The notes under the pieces were generated by a model, which saw only the letters and a program-made list of their open reading frames with translations, had not been told where the DNA came from and made no database searches. Below are positions 47,090 to 55,959 of a stretch of 64,000 bases of DNA, one piece after another. Numbering within the stretch: the stretch's first letter is position 1; every line of letters begins with the position of its first letter. Source of the stretch: Actinopolyspora saharensis (GTDB lineage: Bacteria; Actinomycetota; Actinomycetes; Mycobacteriales; Pseudonocardiaceae); contig NZ_FNKO01000001.1 in NCBI RefSeq assembly GCF_900100925.1, positions 310,001 to 374,000 of the forward strand, read 5' to 3'. The translations under genes were made by a program, and so were the position numbers.

Positions 47090-47407
47090 GTGGCGACGCA
47101 GCAGAACAGCGACACCGAACAGCAGGCACCCCGGCGCGCGGTGGAGACGGCGCGGCGCTTCGTCTCCGGGCACGGCGAATCGGCGCGAGCCGTGGTCGAG
47201 AACCTCGGGCGGGGCGGGGCCCGGATCGTGCTGATCGGCGCGGACGGCGCGCTGGGCGATGTCATGGTGCCCGACCAGGCCACCGGGGAGTCGGTGGTGG
47301 AGCAGGTCGAGGGGCTGCACGGCAGCGAGTGGGACGCCGACACCACCGCGGCGCTGACCATCGGCCCCGGTCACCGCAGGCGCATGGCGGGACCCCGCGC
47401 GCGATGA
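47090..47407 (+). CDS. Small hypothetical protein paired with an ATP-grasp gene
   Basis: 105 aa, soluble, no signal. Polar N-terminus (VATQQNSDTEQQAPR), then a compact beta-like core, RIVLIGADGALGDVMVPD. I do not recognise the family. The GTG start is supported by the -10 box 7 nt upstream. The downstream ATP-grasp gene overlaps its stop (ATGA), which suggests a functional pair. Confidence 0.7.
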   Translation: MATQQNSDTEQQAPRRAVETARRFVSGHGESARAVVENLGRGGARIVLIGADGALGDVMVPDQATGESVVEQVEGLHGSEWDADTTAALTIGPGHRRRMAGPRAR

Positions 47408-48321
47408 GGGGGCCCGGCGACGTTCCGAACCGCGAAGTGCTGCTGGCCACCTCGGCCGACCGGCCCGAGACCGGTGTGGACGAGGCGCTGCTGCCGGACG
47501 CGCTGGCCGAACTCGGGCTGCGCGCCGACTGGGCCGTGTGGGACGAGTCCCGCCCCTGGGCCGAGGCCGACCTGGTGGTGCTGCGCACCACCTGGGACTA
47601 CACGAACCGCAGGGACGAGTTCCTGAAGTGGTGCGAGTCCGTGCCCGCGCTGGCCAACCCCGCCTCGGTGGTGCGCTGGAACACCGACAAGCGCTACCTG
47701 GGCGAACTGATCTCCGCCGGGGTCCCGGTGACCCCCACCGAGGTGGTCGAACCGGGTGAGCCGGGCGGGGCGGCGGAGTCCGTGGACTGGCCCGACCGGG
47801 AGTTCGTGGTCAAGCCGAGCGTCGGAGCGGGTTCCAGGGGAGCGGTTCGCTTCCTGCCGGAGCAGCGCGCCGAGGCCGTGCGGCACCTGCGCGGGTTGCA
47901 CGAGGAGGGCGTGGCCGCGCTCGTGCAGCCCTACCAGCCCGCCGTCGACCGCGAGGGGGAGACCGCCGTGGTCTTCTTCGGCGGGGTGTACTCGCACGGC
48001 TTCGTCAAGGGGCCGCTGCTGGATCCAGCGGACGACTCCGGCGAGCTCGGGCTCGCGAAGGGGCCCTTTGCCACCGAGCCCGCCCCGGAACTGCGCCGGG
48101 TCGCCGAGGACGTGCTCGACGCCACCAGCGCGCTGCTCGGGATCCCCCGCCGCGAGCTGCTCTACGCGCGGGTGGATCTGGTGCGCGGTGAGGACGGCGC
48201 GCCCATGCTGCTCGAGCTGGAGCTGACCGAGCCCCGGCTCGGGTTCTCCCTCGCCGACCGCGCCGCGCCGTTGCGGTTCGCCTCGGCCGTGCGCTCCGAG
48301 CTCGCGCACCGCGCCGAGTGA
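47404..48321 (+). CDS. ATP-grasp domain protein (glutathione-synthetase/RimK-like)
   Basis: 305 aa. An N-terminal pre-ATP-grasp Rossmann part (VLLATSADRPETGVDEALL, VVLRTTWDYTNRRDEF) is followed by the ATP-grasp core with FVVKPSVGAGSRGAVRF, LVQPYQPAVDREGE and the metal ligands in LLELELTEPRLGF. Such enzymes form amide or similar bonds with carboxylates; the substrate is unknown. It is coupled to the small gene at 47090. Confidence 0.85.
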   Translation: MRGPGDVPNREVLLATSADRPETGVDEALLPDALAELGLRADWAVWDESRPWAEADLVVLRTTWDYTNRRDEFLKWCESVPALANPASVVRWNTDKRYLGELISAGVPVTPTEVVEPGEPGGAAESVDWPDREFVVKPSVGAGSRGAVRFLPEQRAEAVRHLRGLHEEGVAALVQPYQPAVDREGETAVVFFGGVYSHGFVKGPLLDPADDSGELGLAKGPFATEPAPELRRVAEDVLDATSALLGIPRRELLYARVDLVRGEDGAPMLLELELTEPRLGFSLADRAAPLRFASAVRSELAHRAE

Positions 48322-48379
48322 GCCCCGGTCCCGCCGGGGACGTTCCCGGAAGTGGAGCGTCCCGGTCGGAGTGCCCGGC

Positions 48380-48895
48380 TCAGTTCGGCGGGCCGAGCCA
48401 GCGGTGCGTGCGGCGCCGGTACTGCCGGTAGGTCTCGCCGAGCTTGTCGTCGAGGTAGGACTCCTCCAGGGATATCCAGTAGCGGAAGCACGCCACCACC
48501 CCGGCCCCGAGCAGGGCCGCCACGCCGGAGCCGCGCGCGACCGCGAGTCCGGCCAGCGACAGGGTGTAACCCGTGTACTGGGGGTTGCGGGTTATCCGGT
48601 ACACACCGGAGTCGACGAGCCCGTCGAGCTCGGCACCGGCCACCTGCTTCGGGGTGAACCGGCTCATTCCCGCTGCGGTGAGTCCCGCGCCCGCCACCGC
48701 GGTTATCGCGCCGGCCCGTCTCGCGGTCGGTGGCAGTGGAACTGCTCCAGCGCGGCGCCACGCCGCGACCACGCTCGCGGCGAAACCGAGAGTGGGTAGA
48801 CCCAGCACCCCCGCCAGCCGGATCGGCGACGGGTCCACGTGCGCGATGATCGAGTCGGCGGAGGCCCTGCGGCGCAACATCTCGCTGTTCAACAC
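48380..48895 (-). CDS. Isoprenylcysteine methyltransferase/PEMT-like membrane protein
   Basis: 171 aa with about four hydrophobic segments. The C-terminal GVYRITRNPQYTGYTL and EESYLDDKLGETYRQYRRRTHRWL match the conserved SAM-binding region of the ICMT/PEMT membrane methyltransferase family. The acceptor is unknown in bacteria of this kind. The first few codons are uncertain: GTG 48895 or TTG 48892 both follow AGGAG closely. Confidence 0.8.
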   Translation of the reverse strand: MLNSEMLRRRASADSIIAHVDPSPIRLAGVLGLPTLGFAASVVAAWRRAGAVPLPPTARRAGAITAVAGAGLTAAGMSRFTPKQVAGAELDGLVDSGVYRITRNPQYTGYTLSLAGLAVARGSGVAALLGAGVVACFRYWISLEESYLDDKLGETYRQYRRRTHRWLGPPN

Positions 48896-48995
48896 GACTC
48901 CTGGTCGTAGCTCGTCGGTTCGTTCGTCGTGGGCTCGTCGAGCGGAACTCCCGCTGTCGCGCGAGCGGATTCCCCAGGTCGGGTGGGGTCGCTGC

Positions 48996-49340
48996 TCACG
49001 ATTCGGGGAGGGCGGCGATCTCGTCGACCGTGCTCGTCAGGGTGATGGTGACGGACCGGGAGGCTCCGGAGACGCGCGCGACGGCGGACAGCCGGTTGCC
49101 GGTGCCGTCGTCGGACAGCAGCTGCGCGTCCAGCAGCGTGGCCCACTGGTGCAGCACGTCGGCGCGCTGCCGACTCCAGGGAGGCACCTGTCCCAGCAAC
49201 CGCGCGCCGGTGGTGCTGACCGTCCAGTCCAGCGGTGTCAGCCCGCCTCGGCGCCCCTGGTGGGTCACCTCGGCCAGCACTTCCAGCGCGGTGTGCTGGT
49301 GCAGGCCGCGCTGCTCCGGGGTTGGCAGGTCCTCGTCCAT
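48996..49340 (-). CDS. Hypothetical protein
   Basis: 114 aa, soluble. No family recognised. It has an N-terminal part LQHHTALEVL-like (HQHTALEVLAEVTHQG), a WTVSTTGARLL stretch and a Thr/Ser-rich beta C-terminus (RSVTITLTSTVDEIA). GGGAG lies 8-9 nt before the ATG. It is divergent from the GbsR-like regulator gene. Confidence 0.6.
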   Translation of the reverse strand: MDEDLPTPEQRGLHQHTALEVLAEVTHQGRRGGLTPLDWTVSTTGARLLGQVPPWSRQRADVLHQWATLLDAQLLSDDGTGNRLSAVARVSGASRSVTITLTSTVDEIAALPES

Positions 49341-49571
49341 GTGCTGCTGCTCCCGAACGCTGCGGTTGTCGATTTCCGCGGCACGGCGCCACCGCGCCGA
49401 ACCCGCACAGTAGCTGCTTCGTCCGCTTCGTGTAACCGGAGGTCGGTCACTCCCGGTCCCGCAGGGCGATCCCGTCGACTTGCCCTCGTACGTCGGTGCG
49501 GCCTATTGTTTCAGTGTTGAACGAATCGATCACGGCGCTGCCGTGGTCCGGCACCGGAGGCGAGCACAGCA

Positions 49572-50060
49572 GTGGCCGAGTACACCCAGCGCACCGACCG
49601 GCCCGCGATGTCGGAGTGGATCGAGCAGATGGCGGCGCACTTCGAGGCGACCGAGGGGATGCCGCTGATCGCGGGGCGCATCCTGGCCTTCCTGCTGATC
49701 TGCGACCCGCCGGAACGCACCGCCGCCGAGCTGTCCCACGCGCTCAGCGCCAGCACCGGATCGGTGAGCACCAACGTGCGCTTCCTGCTGCGCATGGGCA
49801 TCATCTCCAAGACGACGCGGCAGGGCCGCGAGGCGGCGCTGTACCGGGTCGAGGAGGAGCGCTGGCCCGAGCTGGTCAGCGCGCGCATGCACCGCATGGT
49901 CGAGCTGGAAGGGCTGCTCGAGTCCGGGCTGCGCATGTTCAGCGGCCAGAGCGAACGGGCCCGCAGGCTGCGGACCGTGCACGAGTTCTACCAGTGGCTG
50001 TCCGAGGAGATCCCCGAGCTGTGGCGGCGCTGGGAGCGCGACTCCCGGCGCAGGAGCTGA
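49572..50060 (+). CDS. GbsR/MarR-type winged-helix regulator
   Basis: 162 aa. The central winged helix is RTAAELSHALSASTGSVSTNVRFLLRMGII, and helical dimerisation segments follow, as in GbsR-like proteins. Some family members control betaine or osmolyte genes, but no such gene lies next to it here. The GTG at 49572 follows GGAGG at a wide spacing. It is convergent with ctaA; the target is unknown. Confidence 0.85.
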   Translation: MAEYTQRTDRPAMSEWIEQMAAHFEATEGMPLIAGRILAFLLICDPPERTAAELSHALSASTGSVSTNVRFLLRMGIISKTTRQGREAALYRVEEERWPELVSARMHRMVELEGLLESGLRMFSGQSERARRLRTVHEFYQWLSEEIPELWRRWERDSRRRS

Positions 50061-50065
50061 GCGGT

Positions 50066-51061
50066 TCAGCCGCCCACGACCTCCGAGGTGCTCGTTCCCC
50101 GCTCGGCGCCCGCGCGTTCCGGCGCGGCAGGCTCGCCCCGGTAGCGGGACTCGCCCCACAGCAGCGACAGCGTGGTGATCACCAGCGTCGCCCCGGCCAC
50201 GTGCAGCACCACCAGTCCCTCGGGAACGCCGGTGGCGTACTGCACCGACCCGACGATCCCCTGGGCCAGCACGACCAGGCAGGAGGCGGCGTAGGCCCGC
50301 AGCAGTCCCCGCGTGGGAGAGGCGTTGCGCAGCCACACCCCGAAGACCGCCAGCAGGCACAGGTAGGCCATCACGAGCAGCCCGTGCGTCTGGGTCAGCA
50401 GCGGAATGGACAGCGGCAGCCGCGGAGTGGCCGGATCACCCGCGTGCGGTCCGGCCGCGGTCACCAGCGTCCCGACGAACACCATCGCGGCGGCGACCGC
50501 GGTCAGCGCGACCAGCAGCCTGCGCATTCCCGTCGGGACCACGGGGTGCGCGGCAGCGTCGCCCTCGCGCGCGGCCTTGACCAGCAACCCGGCCAACCAG
50601 ATCAGCACCGCCGAGGCCATGAAGTGCAGCGACACGCTCCACCAGCGCAGGTCGAGCAGCACGGTCATCCCGCCTATCACCGCCTGCACCGGCACGCCGA
50701 GCAGCACGACCACGGACAGCAGCCGCAGTCGGGACCGCACGGGGCGCACCCGCCAGGACAGCAGCACGCAGACCAGCGCTGCCGCGGCGACCACCCACGT
50801 GAGCAGCCGGTTGCCGAACTCGACGGCCTGGTGCAGCGGCGCGATGCCCGCGTGCGAGACGGGGACCATGCTTCCCGGGAAGCACTGCGGCCAGGTGGGA
50901 CACCCCAGCCCGGATCCGGTCACCCGGACGGTGGCTCCGGTCACCGCGATCAGGCACTGGGTCACCAGCACCGCCAGCGCCGAAGCCAGGACGAGACGGG
51001 GCGACGGTCGGGAGATCCGCTCGGGCAGCGAGAGTGTCGGCACGAGGTCGATGGTAGGCAC
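50066..51061 (-). CDS. ctaA: Heme A synthase (CtaA/Cox15)
   Basis: Oxidises heme O to heme A for cytochrome c oxidase. It is 331 aa with eight transmembrane helices. The N-terminal TGSGLGCPTWPQC carries the CtaA cysteine pair in the first extracytoplasmic loop; heme-ligating histidines are seen in LHQAVEFGNRLL and TQTHGLLVM. The start is taken as GTG 51061; upstream sequence belongs to the repeat element and codes only low-complexity residues. ctaB, its usual metabolic partner, is not in this window. Confidence 0.9.
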   Translation of the reverse strand: MPTIDLVPTLSLPERISRPSPRLVLASALAVLVTQCLIAVTGATVRVTGSGLGCPTWPQCFPGSMVPVSHAGIAPLHQAVEFGNRLLTWVVAAAALVCVLLSWRVRPVRSRLRLLSVVVLLGVPVQAVIGGMTVLLDLRWWSVSLHFMASAVLIWLAGLLVKAAREGDAAAHPVVPTGMRRLLVALTAVAAAMVFVGTLVTAAGPHAGDPATPRLPLSIPLLTQTHGLLVMAYLCLLAVFGVWLRNASPTRGLLRAYAASCLVVLAQGIVGSVQYATGVPEGLVVLHVAGATLVITTLSLLWGESRYRGEPAAPERAGAERGTSTSEVVGG

Positions 51062-51111
51062 ACGCGCAGGGCGGGTGCGGGTGGGGCCACTGATCGTGCA
51101 CTGCGTCACTG

Positions 51112-51316
51112 GGAGGGTCGACGGGTCTTCCGCGGGGCGGTGCCGGTGACTCGGGCTCGAAGCACCTGCATTGGAGTGGATCCCTTGGCCGGGAGCTCCT
51201 GGCTGGGTTTTCGGCGCTGCCAGCGCCGAAGGGGAACTCTGCGCACTTCCGCCGCTGCTCGAGGTGCCCTCCAACGCTCCCGAGGCGCCGACTCACGTGA
51301 CGGCTACCCGATCACC
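51112..51316 (-). repeat. Dispersed intergenic repeat, copy 3
   Basis: Reading the minus strand, 51316-51257 is nearly identical to 5131-5190 of copy 1 (shared CACGTGAGTCGGCGCC and GTTGGAGGGCACCTCGAG). The part around 51165-51115 matches the GAGCC...CACCGGCACCGCC block of copies 1 and 2. The downstream third seen in copies 1 and 2 is missing. It lies between the SCO6745-family gene and ctaA, 24 bp after the former's stop. Confidence 0.75.
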
Positions 51317-51339
51317 TGCACAGCGAGAGGAGCCGAACA

Positions 51340-52191
51340 TCACTGGATGAAGGCCTCCTTGGGGAATGCCCCGGCCTTGACCACCTGCTTGCTCAGCGCG
51401 GCACCGTGCTCGAACAGCCGAGCCCGCTCCGCGGAATCGAGGTGGAGCCACGGCGGGAGCGCCGCCTCGTCGGTGGCCTCCTCGATCCGTTCCCGGAGTT
51501 CCCGCCCCTCGTCGGAGAGCTCGCCCGACTCCTCGAGGAGCCCCCGCTCGGTCAGTTCCCGGCGGGTGGCTTCCCAGTCCTGCTCGGACCAGTGCCGGGT
51601 CCTGCGCAGCGTGGCTGCGGTCATCCCCTTGCCCGTCGCGTTCTGCAGCACCAGCGCCTCCAGCGGACCGATCCCCGCGTGCTGCAGCGCCGCGATGTGC
51701 GCGTCGCCCCGGAACTCGCGCAGCAGGGTCAGCGCGTGCCAGAGCCGCAGGTGGGGCTGCTCGGGCCAGTCCAGGTCCGCGTGCGCGGCGAACAGCGGTT
51801 TGCCCGCGGGCGAGCACGCCTCGGTGGCCCTGGTGGCCAGCTCGGCGGCCTCGCGGACGGTTTCCGATTCCAGCGCCTCCGAGCCGAGCATCCGCTCCAG
51901 CGCGGCGGAGGCGGCGCGGAAGCGTGCCGCGACGATATCCGCCGGATCGGCGATCGACCACGCCTTCGGCACGCACATGGCGACCAGTTCGGGGTTGAAG
52001 TTGTAGAAGGTCGCGCTCACCACACCGGGGCCGACCGGGCCCAGCGGGGCGGCGCGGGCCGCGAAGTACGACATGGAGCCCGGTTCGAGTCCGAGGGCGG
52101 TCGTCTCCCGCTCGGCCTCGGGGGAGAAGTAGATCATCGAGTGCGGTGCTTCGAGCGCCTGCTTGGCTTCCCGCGCGATCTTGGTCTGCAT
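51340..52191 (-). CDS. SCO6745-family protein (helix-turn-helix-like, actinobacterial)
   Basis: 283 aa, soluble. Matches my memory of the SCO6745 family: REAKQALEAPHSMIYFSPEA at the start, HLRLWHALTLLREFRGDAHI in the middle, and a C-terminal winged-helix-like region (TRRELTERGLLEESGELSDEG). The function is not established. The ATG at 52191 is chosen as the family-like start; a 13-residue extension is possible. Confidence 0.82.
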   Translation of the reverse strand: MQTKIAREAKQALEAPHSMIYFSPEAERETTALGLEPGSMSYFAARAAPLGPVGPGVVSATFYNFNPELVAMCVPKAWSIADPADIVAARFRAASAALERMLGSEALESETVREAAELATRATEACSPAGKPLFAAHADLDWPEQPHLRLWHALTLLREFRGDAHIAALQHAGIGPLEALVLQNATGKGMTAATLRRTRHWSEQDWEATRRELTERGLLEESGELSDEGRELRERIEEATDEAALPPWLHLDSAERARLFEHGAALSKQVVKAGAFPKEAFIQ

Positions 52192-52351
52192 GGCCCCGCA
52201 CTCTAGATCGTGCTCGTGGGACGCGAACACGTCTCGTCGTGGTACCGGTCCTCGGCCAGAAGTCGGACGCGAGCCCCGCAGCAGCAGGCCATCCCGGGTG
52301 CCGGGACGGTTTCCCGCTCACAGGGCAGTGGCGATCGTCACGCGCTTGCCC

Positions 52352-53194
52352 TCAAGCGGCCCTGGTGGTGCGCACCGCGAGCGCGCCCGCGGCCAGCCCC
52401 CAGCCGAGCAGCACGAGCAGCGAGCGGAGCGGAAAGGCCCCGTCCGCGGCGAAGCAGGCGCTGAGGGCCTCGGCCAGCGCTCCGGAAGGGAGGTAGTCGG
52501 CGATGACGGTCATCGTGGTGGGCAGGTGCCGGGCCGGCACGGCCAGTCCGCCCGCCATGAGCAGCAGGAACCAGACGGTGTTGGCGACGGCGAGCACGAT
52601 CTCGGCCCGCAGGGCCCCTCCGATCAGCACGCCTCCGGCCCCGAAGGCCAGGGTCCCGAGCGCGAGCACGGGCACGGCCAGCAGCGCGCCCGTGATCGAG
52701 GGCGTCCAGCCGAGGGCCACCGCCGTGCCGGACAGCACCAGCGTCTGCAGCGCGACCACGAGCAGTGCGGCGAGCACGCGTCCGGCGATCAGCACCCAGC
52801 GCGGCAGGGCGGTGGCGGTGAGGCGTTTGATGACCCCGTAGCGCCGGTCGAAGCCGAGGGCGATGGCCTGGCCGGTGAAGGCGGTGGACATCACGGCCAG
52901 CGCCAGGATGCGCGGGGTCACGGAGTCGACGCGCGGTTGGGCCACGATCCCCATGTCCAGCTCGCTGAGGCCGATCAGCAGTACCAGCGGGATGAGCAGC
53001 GTGAGCAGGGCCTGCTCCGGGTGCCGCAGCGTGAGCAGCGTCTCCGTCCGCGTCTGCGCGACGAGCATTCGCGGGGGGCTGGCCCTCCCGGGGGAGGGGT
53101 GGAACGTCCCCGGGGGGAACTTCGGGGAGTCCCTCCCCGCGCGGAGTTCCGTTGCCGAGCTCTCCCCCTGGTAGCCGAGGCTTTCTCGTGTCAC
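52352..53194 (-). CDS. ABC-2 type transporter permease
   Basis: 280 aa with about six transmembrane helices in the ABC-2 arrangement. It follows its ATPase with a GTGA overlap, so the two form one exporter. Homologous ABC genes lie beside ctaA in M. tuberculosis (Rv1456c-Rv1458c area). A drug, lipid or heme-related export role is possible, but the substrate is unknown. Confidence 0.88.
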   Translation of the reverse strand: MTRESLGYQGESSATELRAGRDSPKFPPGTFHPSPGRASPPRMLVAQTRTETLLTLRHPEQALLTLLIPLVLLIGLSELDMGIVAQPRVDSVTPRILALAVMSTAFTGQAIALGFDRRYGVIKRLTATALPRWVLIAGRVLAALLVVALQTLVLSGTAVALGWTPSITGALLAVPVLALGTLAFGAGGVLIGGALRAEIVLAVANTVWFLLLMAGGLAVPARHLPTTMTVIADYLPSGALAEALSACFAADGAFPLRSLLVLLGWGLAAGALAVRTTRAA

Positions 53195-54129
53195 GCGCGC
53201 AACTCCCGTCCGGTGAGGTCGAGGAAGACGTCTTCCAGGCTGCGGCGTCCGAGTCGCAGCTCGTCGGCGAGCGCTCCGTGCTGCGCGCACCAGGACGCGA
53301 CGGTCGAGATGGTCTGCGGGTCGATCTCCCCGCGCACCAGGTACTGGCCGGGGCGGGTCTCCCAGGCCGCGCAGTCCTCGGGCAGGGCGGCCAGCAGCAG
53401 GTCCAGGTCCAGCTTGGGGCGGGAGCGGAAGTGCAGTTCGCGGAGCCGTTCCTCACCGGCGGTCAGCTCGGCCGGGGTCCCGTTGGCCAGCACCCGCCCG
53501 TGGTCCACGATCACCACGCGGTCGGCCAGGGTCTCGGCCTCGTCCATCAGGTGCGTGGTCAGCAGCACACCGACTCCGTCGGAGCGCAGGGCCGTGATCA
53601 GTTCCCAGACGAGGTTGCGGGCGTGCGCGTCCATGCCCGCCGTCGGCTCGTCGAGGAAGACGAGTTCGGGTCTGCCCACCAGGGCGCAGGCCAGGGACAG
53701 GCGTTGTTGCTGACCGCCGGAGAGCCTCTTGTACTGGGTGGAGCGCACTTCGTTCAGCCCGAGCGTTTCCAGCAGCCACGCCGGGTCCAGCGGTGCGGCG
53801 CAGCAGGAGGCGATCAGGCGCAGCATCTCCTCGGCGCGCACTCCGGGGTAGGCGCCGCCTCCCTGGGGCATCACACCGATGCGCGGGCGCAGCCGCGGTC
53901 CCTGCGCGACGGGGTCGAGCCCGAGCACCAGCACCTGCCCGTGGTCGGGGCTCAGGAACCCCTCGCAGAGCTCCGCCGTGGTGGTTTTGCCCGCTCCGTT
54001 CGGGCCGAGCAGGGCCAGTACCTCCCCGTGGGCCATGGACAGGTCGATGTCGGCCACGGCGAGGTTCTCGCCGAATCGCTTGGTCAGTCCGTGTGCTCGC
54101 ACGGCAGCGTGCTCGGCGTCCGGGGTCAC
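53191..54129 (-). CDS. ABC transporter ATP-binding protein (DrrA-type)
   Basis: 312 aa. Walker A is LLGPNGAGKTTTAE, the signature motif is RLSGGQQQRLSLA, and Walker B is LVFLDEPTAGMD, all intact. The C-terminal extension after residue 230 is typical of DrrA-like exporters. It pairs with the permease gene by GTGA overlap. The start is uncertain by a few codons; GTG 54129 is used. Confidence 0.92.
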   Translation of the reverse strand: MTPDAEHAAVRAHGLTKRFGENLAVADIDLSMAHGEVLALLGPNGAGKTTTAELCEGFLSPDHGQVLVLGLDPVAQGPRLRPRIGVMPQGGGAYPGVRAEEMLRLIASCCAAPLDPAWLLETLGLNEVRSTQYKRLSGGQQQRLSLACALVGRPELVFLDEPTAGMDAHARNLVWELITALRSDGVGVLLTTHLMDEAETLADRVVIVDHGRVLANGTPAELTAGEERLRELHFRSRPKLDLDLLLAALPEDCAAWETRPGQYLVRGEIDPQTISTVASWCAQHGALADELRLGRRSLEDVFLDLTGRELRA

Positions 54130-54140
54130 GCCTTCCCAGC

Positions 54141-55760
54141 CTAGGAGCTCGCCGGGAGGCGTTCCTCCCGGGGCGGCAACAGGCGCGGAACCCTGCCGCG
54201 CACGCACAGCAGAACCAGGGCGAACGCGAGGAGCGCGGCGATCACGGCGAAGGGGATCATGTAGGCGCGCAGCACGTAGGCGGCTCCCGTCGGGGGGACC
54301 AGCAGCGCGACCACGGCGCTGACGGCGGTGATCGTGTTCCGGAAGCGGGAGTCGTTGGTGGAGGCGGCCAGCGGGGGCAGCGCCCACAGCAGGTACCAGG
54401 GATGCAGCACCGGTCCGAACAGCGCCACCGCTCCCAGGGTGACCCCGAGTCCGGTGAGGGGTTCCACCCTGCCGCGGAACGAACGCCACAGCAGCCACAG
54501 GCAGACCGCCACGCTGAGTCCGTAGCCGACGACCTTGGTGATGCTGAGCATGGCGTCGGTGTGGTTGCCGATGCCGAGCAGCATGCCGATCCCGCCGCCC
54601 CCGAACATCCCGAGCGCCGTCATCGGTGCCAGCCAGGTCTTGATGCGGTTGGGCACGTCGAAGGTTTCCAGCCAGCCGAGGCCCCAGGTGCTGGTCACCG
54701 TGATCACGGTCATCGTGACGAGGAAGACCGCGGTGAGCAGCAGGGCCGCCCACAGCAGGTCGACGATCCTGCCGCCGCGTCGTCTGGCCAGGTAGATCCC
54801 GAAGAATCCGAGCGCGATGAACGCGGGGGGTTTGACGGCTCCCGCGATCACTATGACCACGGCGGCGGCCACGATCCCGAGGTAGCCGCGCAGCCTGAGG
54901 CCGAGCTCGATCCCGGCGAGCATGAGCCCCATCAGCAGCGCTTCGTTGTGCATGCCGCTGACCACGTGGAACAGCACGATCGGGTTGGCCGCGCCGAGCC
55001 ACAGCGCGCAGGAGGGGTGCACCCCGCAGCGGGCCGCGAGGTGGGGGATGGCCCAGATCGCCAGTGCCAGGGCGACGAGCATGACGATCCGCCACATCAG
55101 CACGCCGAACACGACGTTGTTGCCGACCAGCACGGCGATGACGCGGCCGAACATCAGGAATCCCGGTCCGTAGGGGGCCGGGGTGTCCCGCCAGATGTTG
55201 GGCACGTTGGCGGTGAGCGGGTGGTCCACCCCCAGGGCGGTGTCGGGTCCGACCTGGTAGGGGTCGGCTCCGCTCGCCGCGACGGCGCTCTGCGCCAGGT
55301 AGGCGTACATGTCGCGGCTGAACAGCGGTGGGGCCACGGCAAGTGGGAGCGCCCACATGACGATGGTGCGGCCCAGCTGGGTGCGGGACAGCATTCTGCT
55401 CCGCCCGGGAGCGGCCAGTTTGCCCAGCCACAGCCAGGCGATCACGATCATCAGCACGCCCAGCCAGGAGCAGGCCATGGCCACTGTGGGCATGCGGGCG
55501 GGCAGGCCGATCAGGCGCATCCCGGACACGGGGTTGTCCACCGGCGCGGCGCCCGCGCCGATCGCGCCCACGGCGAGGATCAGGGCGCCGGTGGTCCCGA
55601 AGCGCCGGGTGAGCGCGAGCTGGCGGCGTTCCCGCTCGTCGAGCGGTGCCGGGGCCTCGTCCCCGCTCTCGGGGGGTAGCTCCGTGGTCGTCCCGACTCG
55701 TCTCCGCTCTTGCGGGGGTTCGCCGTGACCTCCCGCGTCGGTTGTTGCGCCTGCCGCCAT
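54141..55760 (-). CDS. mptB: Polyprenol-phosphate-mannose-dependent alpha-1,6-mannosyltransferase, MptB-like
   Basis: 539 aa with about 12-13 transmembrane helices, GT-C fold. The first large extracytoplasmic loop has FSRDMYAYLAQSAVAASGADPY, with the Asp typical of MptA/MptB. In Corynebacteriales MptB starts the mannan core of lipomannan; the position upstream of sufR matches Rv1459c. The acceptor in this organism is uncertain. Confidence 0.88.
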   Translation of the reverse strand: MAAGATTDAGGHGEPPQERRRVGTTTELPPESGDEAPAPLDERERRQLALTRRFGTTGALILAVGAIGAGAAPVDNPVSGMRLIGLPARMPTVAMACSWLGVLMIVIAWLWLGKLAAPGRSRMLSRTQLGRTIVMWALPLAVAPPLFSRDMYAYLAQSAVAASGADPYQVGPDTALGVDHPLTANVPNIWRDTPAPYGPGFLMFGRVIAVLVGNNVVFGVLMWRIVMLVALALAIWAIPHLAARCGVHPSCALWLGAANPIVLFHVVSGMHNEALLMGLMLAGIELGLRLRGYLGIVAAAVVIVIAGAVKPPAFIALGFFGIYLARRRGGRIVDLLWAALLLTAVFLVTMTVITVTSTWGLGWLETFDVPNRIKTWLAPMTALGMFGGGGIGMLLGIGNHTDAMLSITKVVGYGLSVAVCLWLLWRSFRGRVEPLTGLGVTLGAVALFGPVLHPWYLLWALPPLAASTNDSRFRNTITAVSAVVALLVPPTGAAYVLRAYMIPFAVIAALLAFALVLLCVRGRVPRLLPPREERLPASS

Positions 55761-55946
55761 GTCGACCGAGCCTAGCTAGTGGCTTCTCCCGGTGGTGCCC
55801 ACGGGCGCGTCCGTGGGGCGGGTCGGGGCGTGCTGGCGGGGTCGTGCGGGCGGGACGTTCCCCCGGACGGTGCTTTTTGAAGGCACGAAGGTGTGAGTCA
55901 AGTCATGTGGTCAACCCTGCCTCCTGCCAGCGGTCGAATAATTAGG

Positions 55947-55959
55947 TAACATCAGTGTT
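55947..55959 (+). promoter_or_regulatory. Putative sufR promoter with overlapping operator
   Basis: TAACAT (55947-55952) ends 7 nt before the sufR GTG, with CTGCCA 17 nt upstream as a partial -35 box, so sufR mRNA is probably leaderless. AACA-TCAG-TGTT (55948-55959) is an inverted repeat overlapping the -10 box and start site, well placed for autorepression by SufR. Confidence 0.5.

Noticed and set aside
47404..48321. RiPP graspetide cluster
   Set aside because: The ATP-grasp enzyme resembles a widespread actinobacterial protein, and the partner lacks a repeated Thr/Ser-Glu/Asp core; kept only as a low-level possibility.
49496..52006. 836-codon plus-strand open frame
   Set aside because: Crosses the GbsR-like gene in another frame and runs antisense to ctaA and the SCO6745 gene; His/Arg/Gln-rich with no domain.
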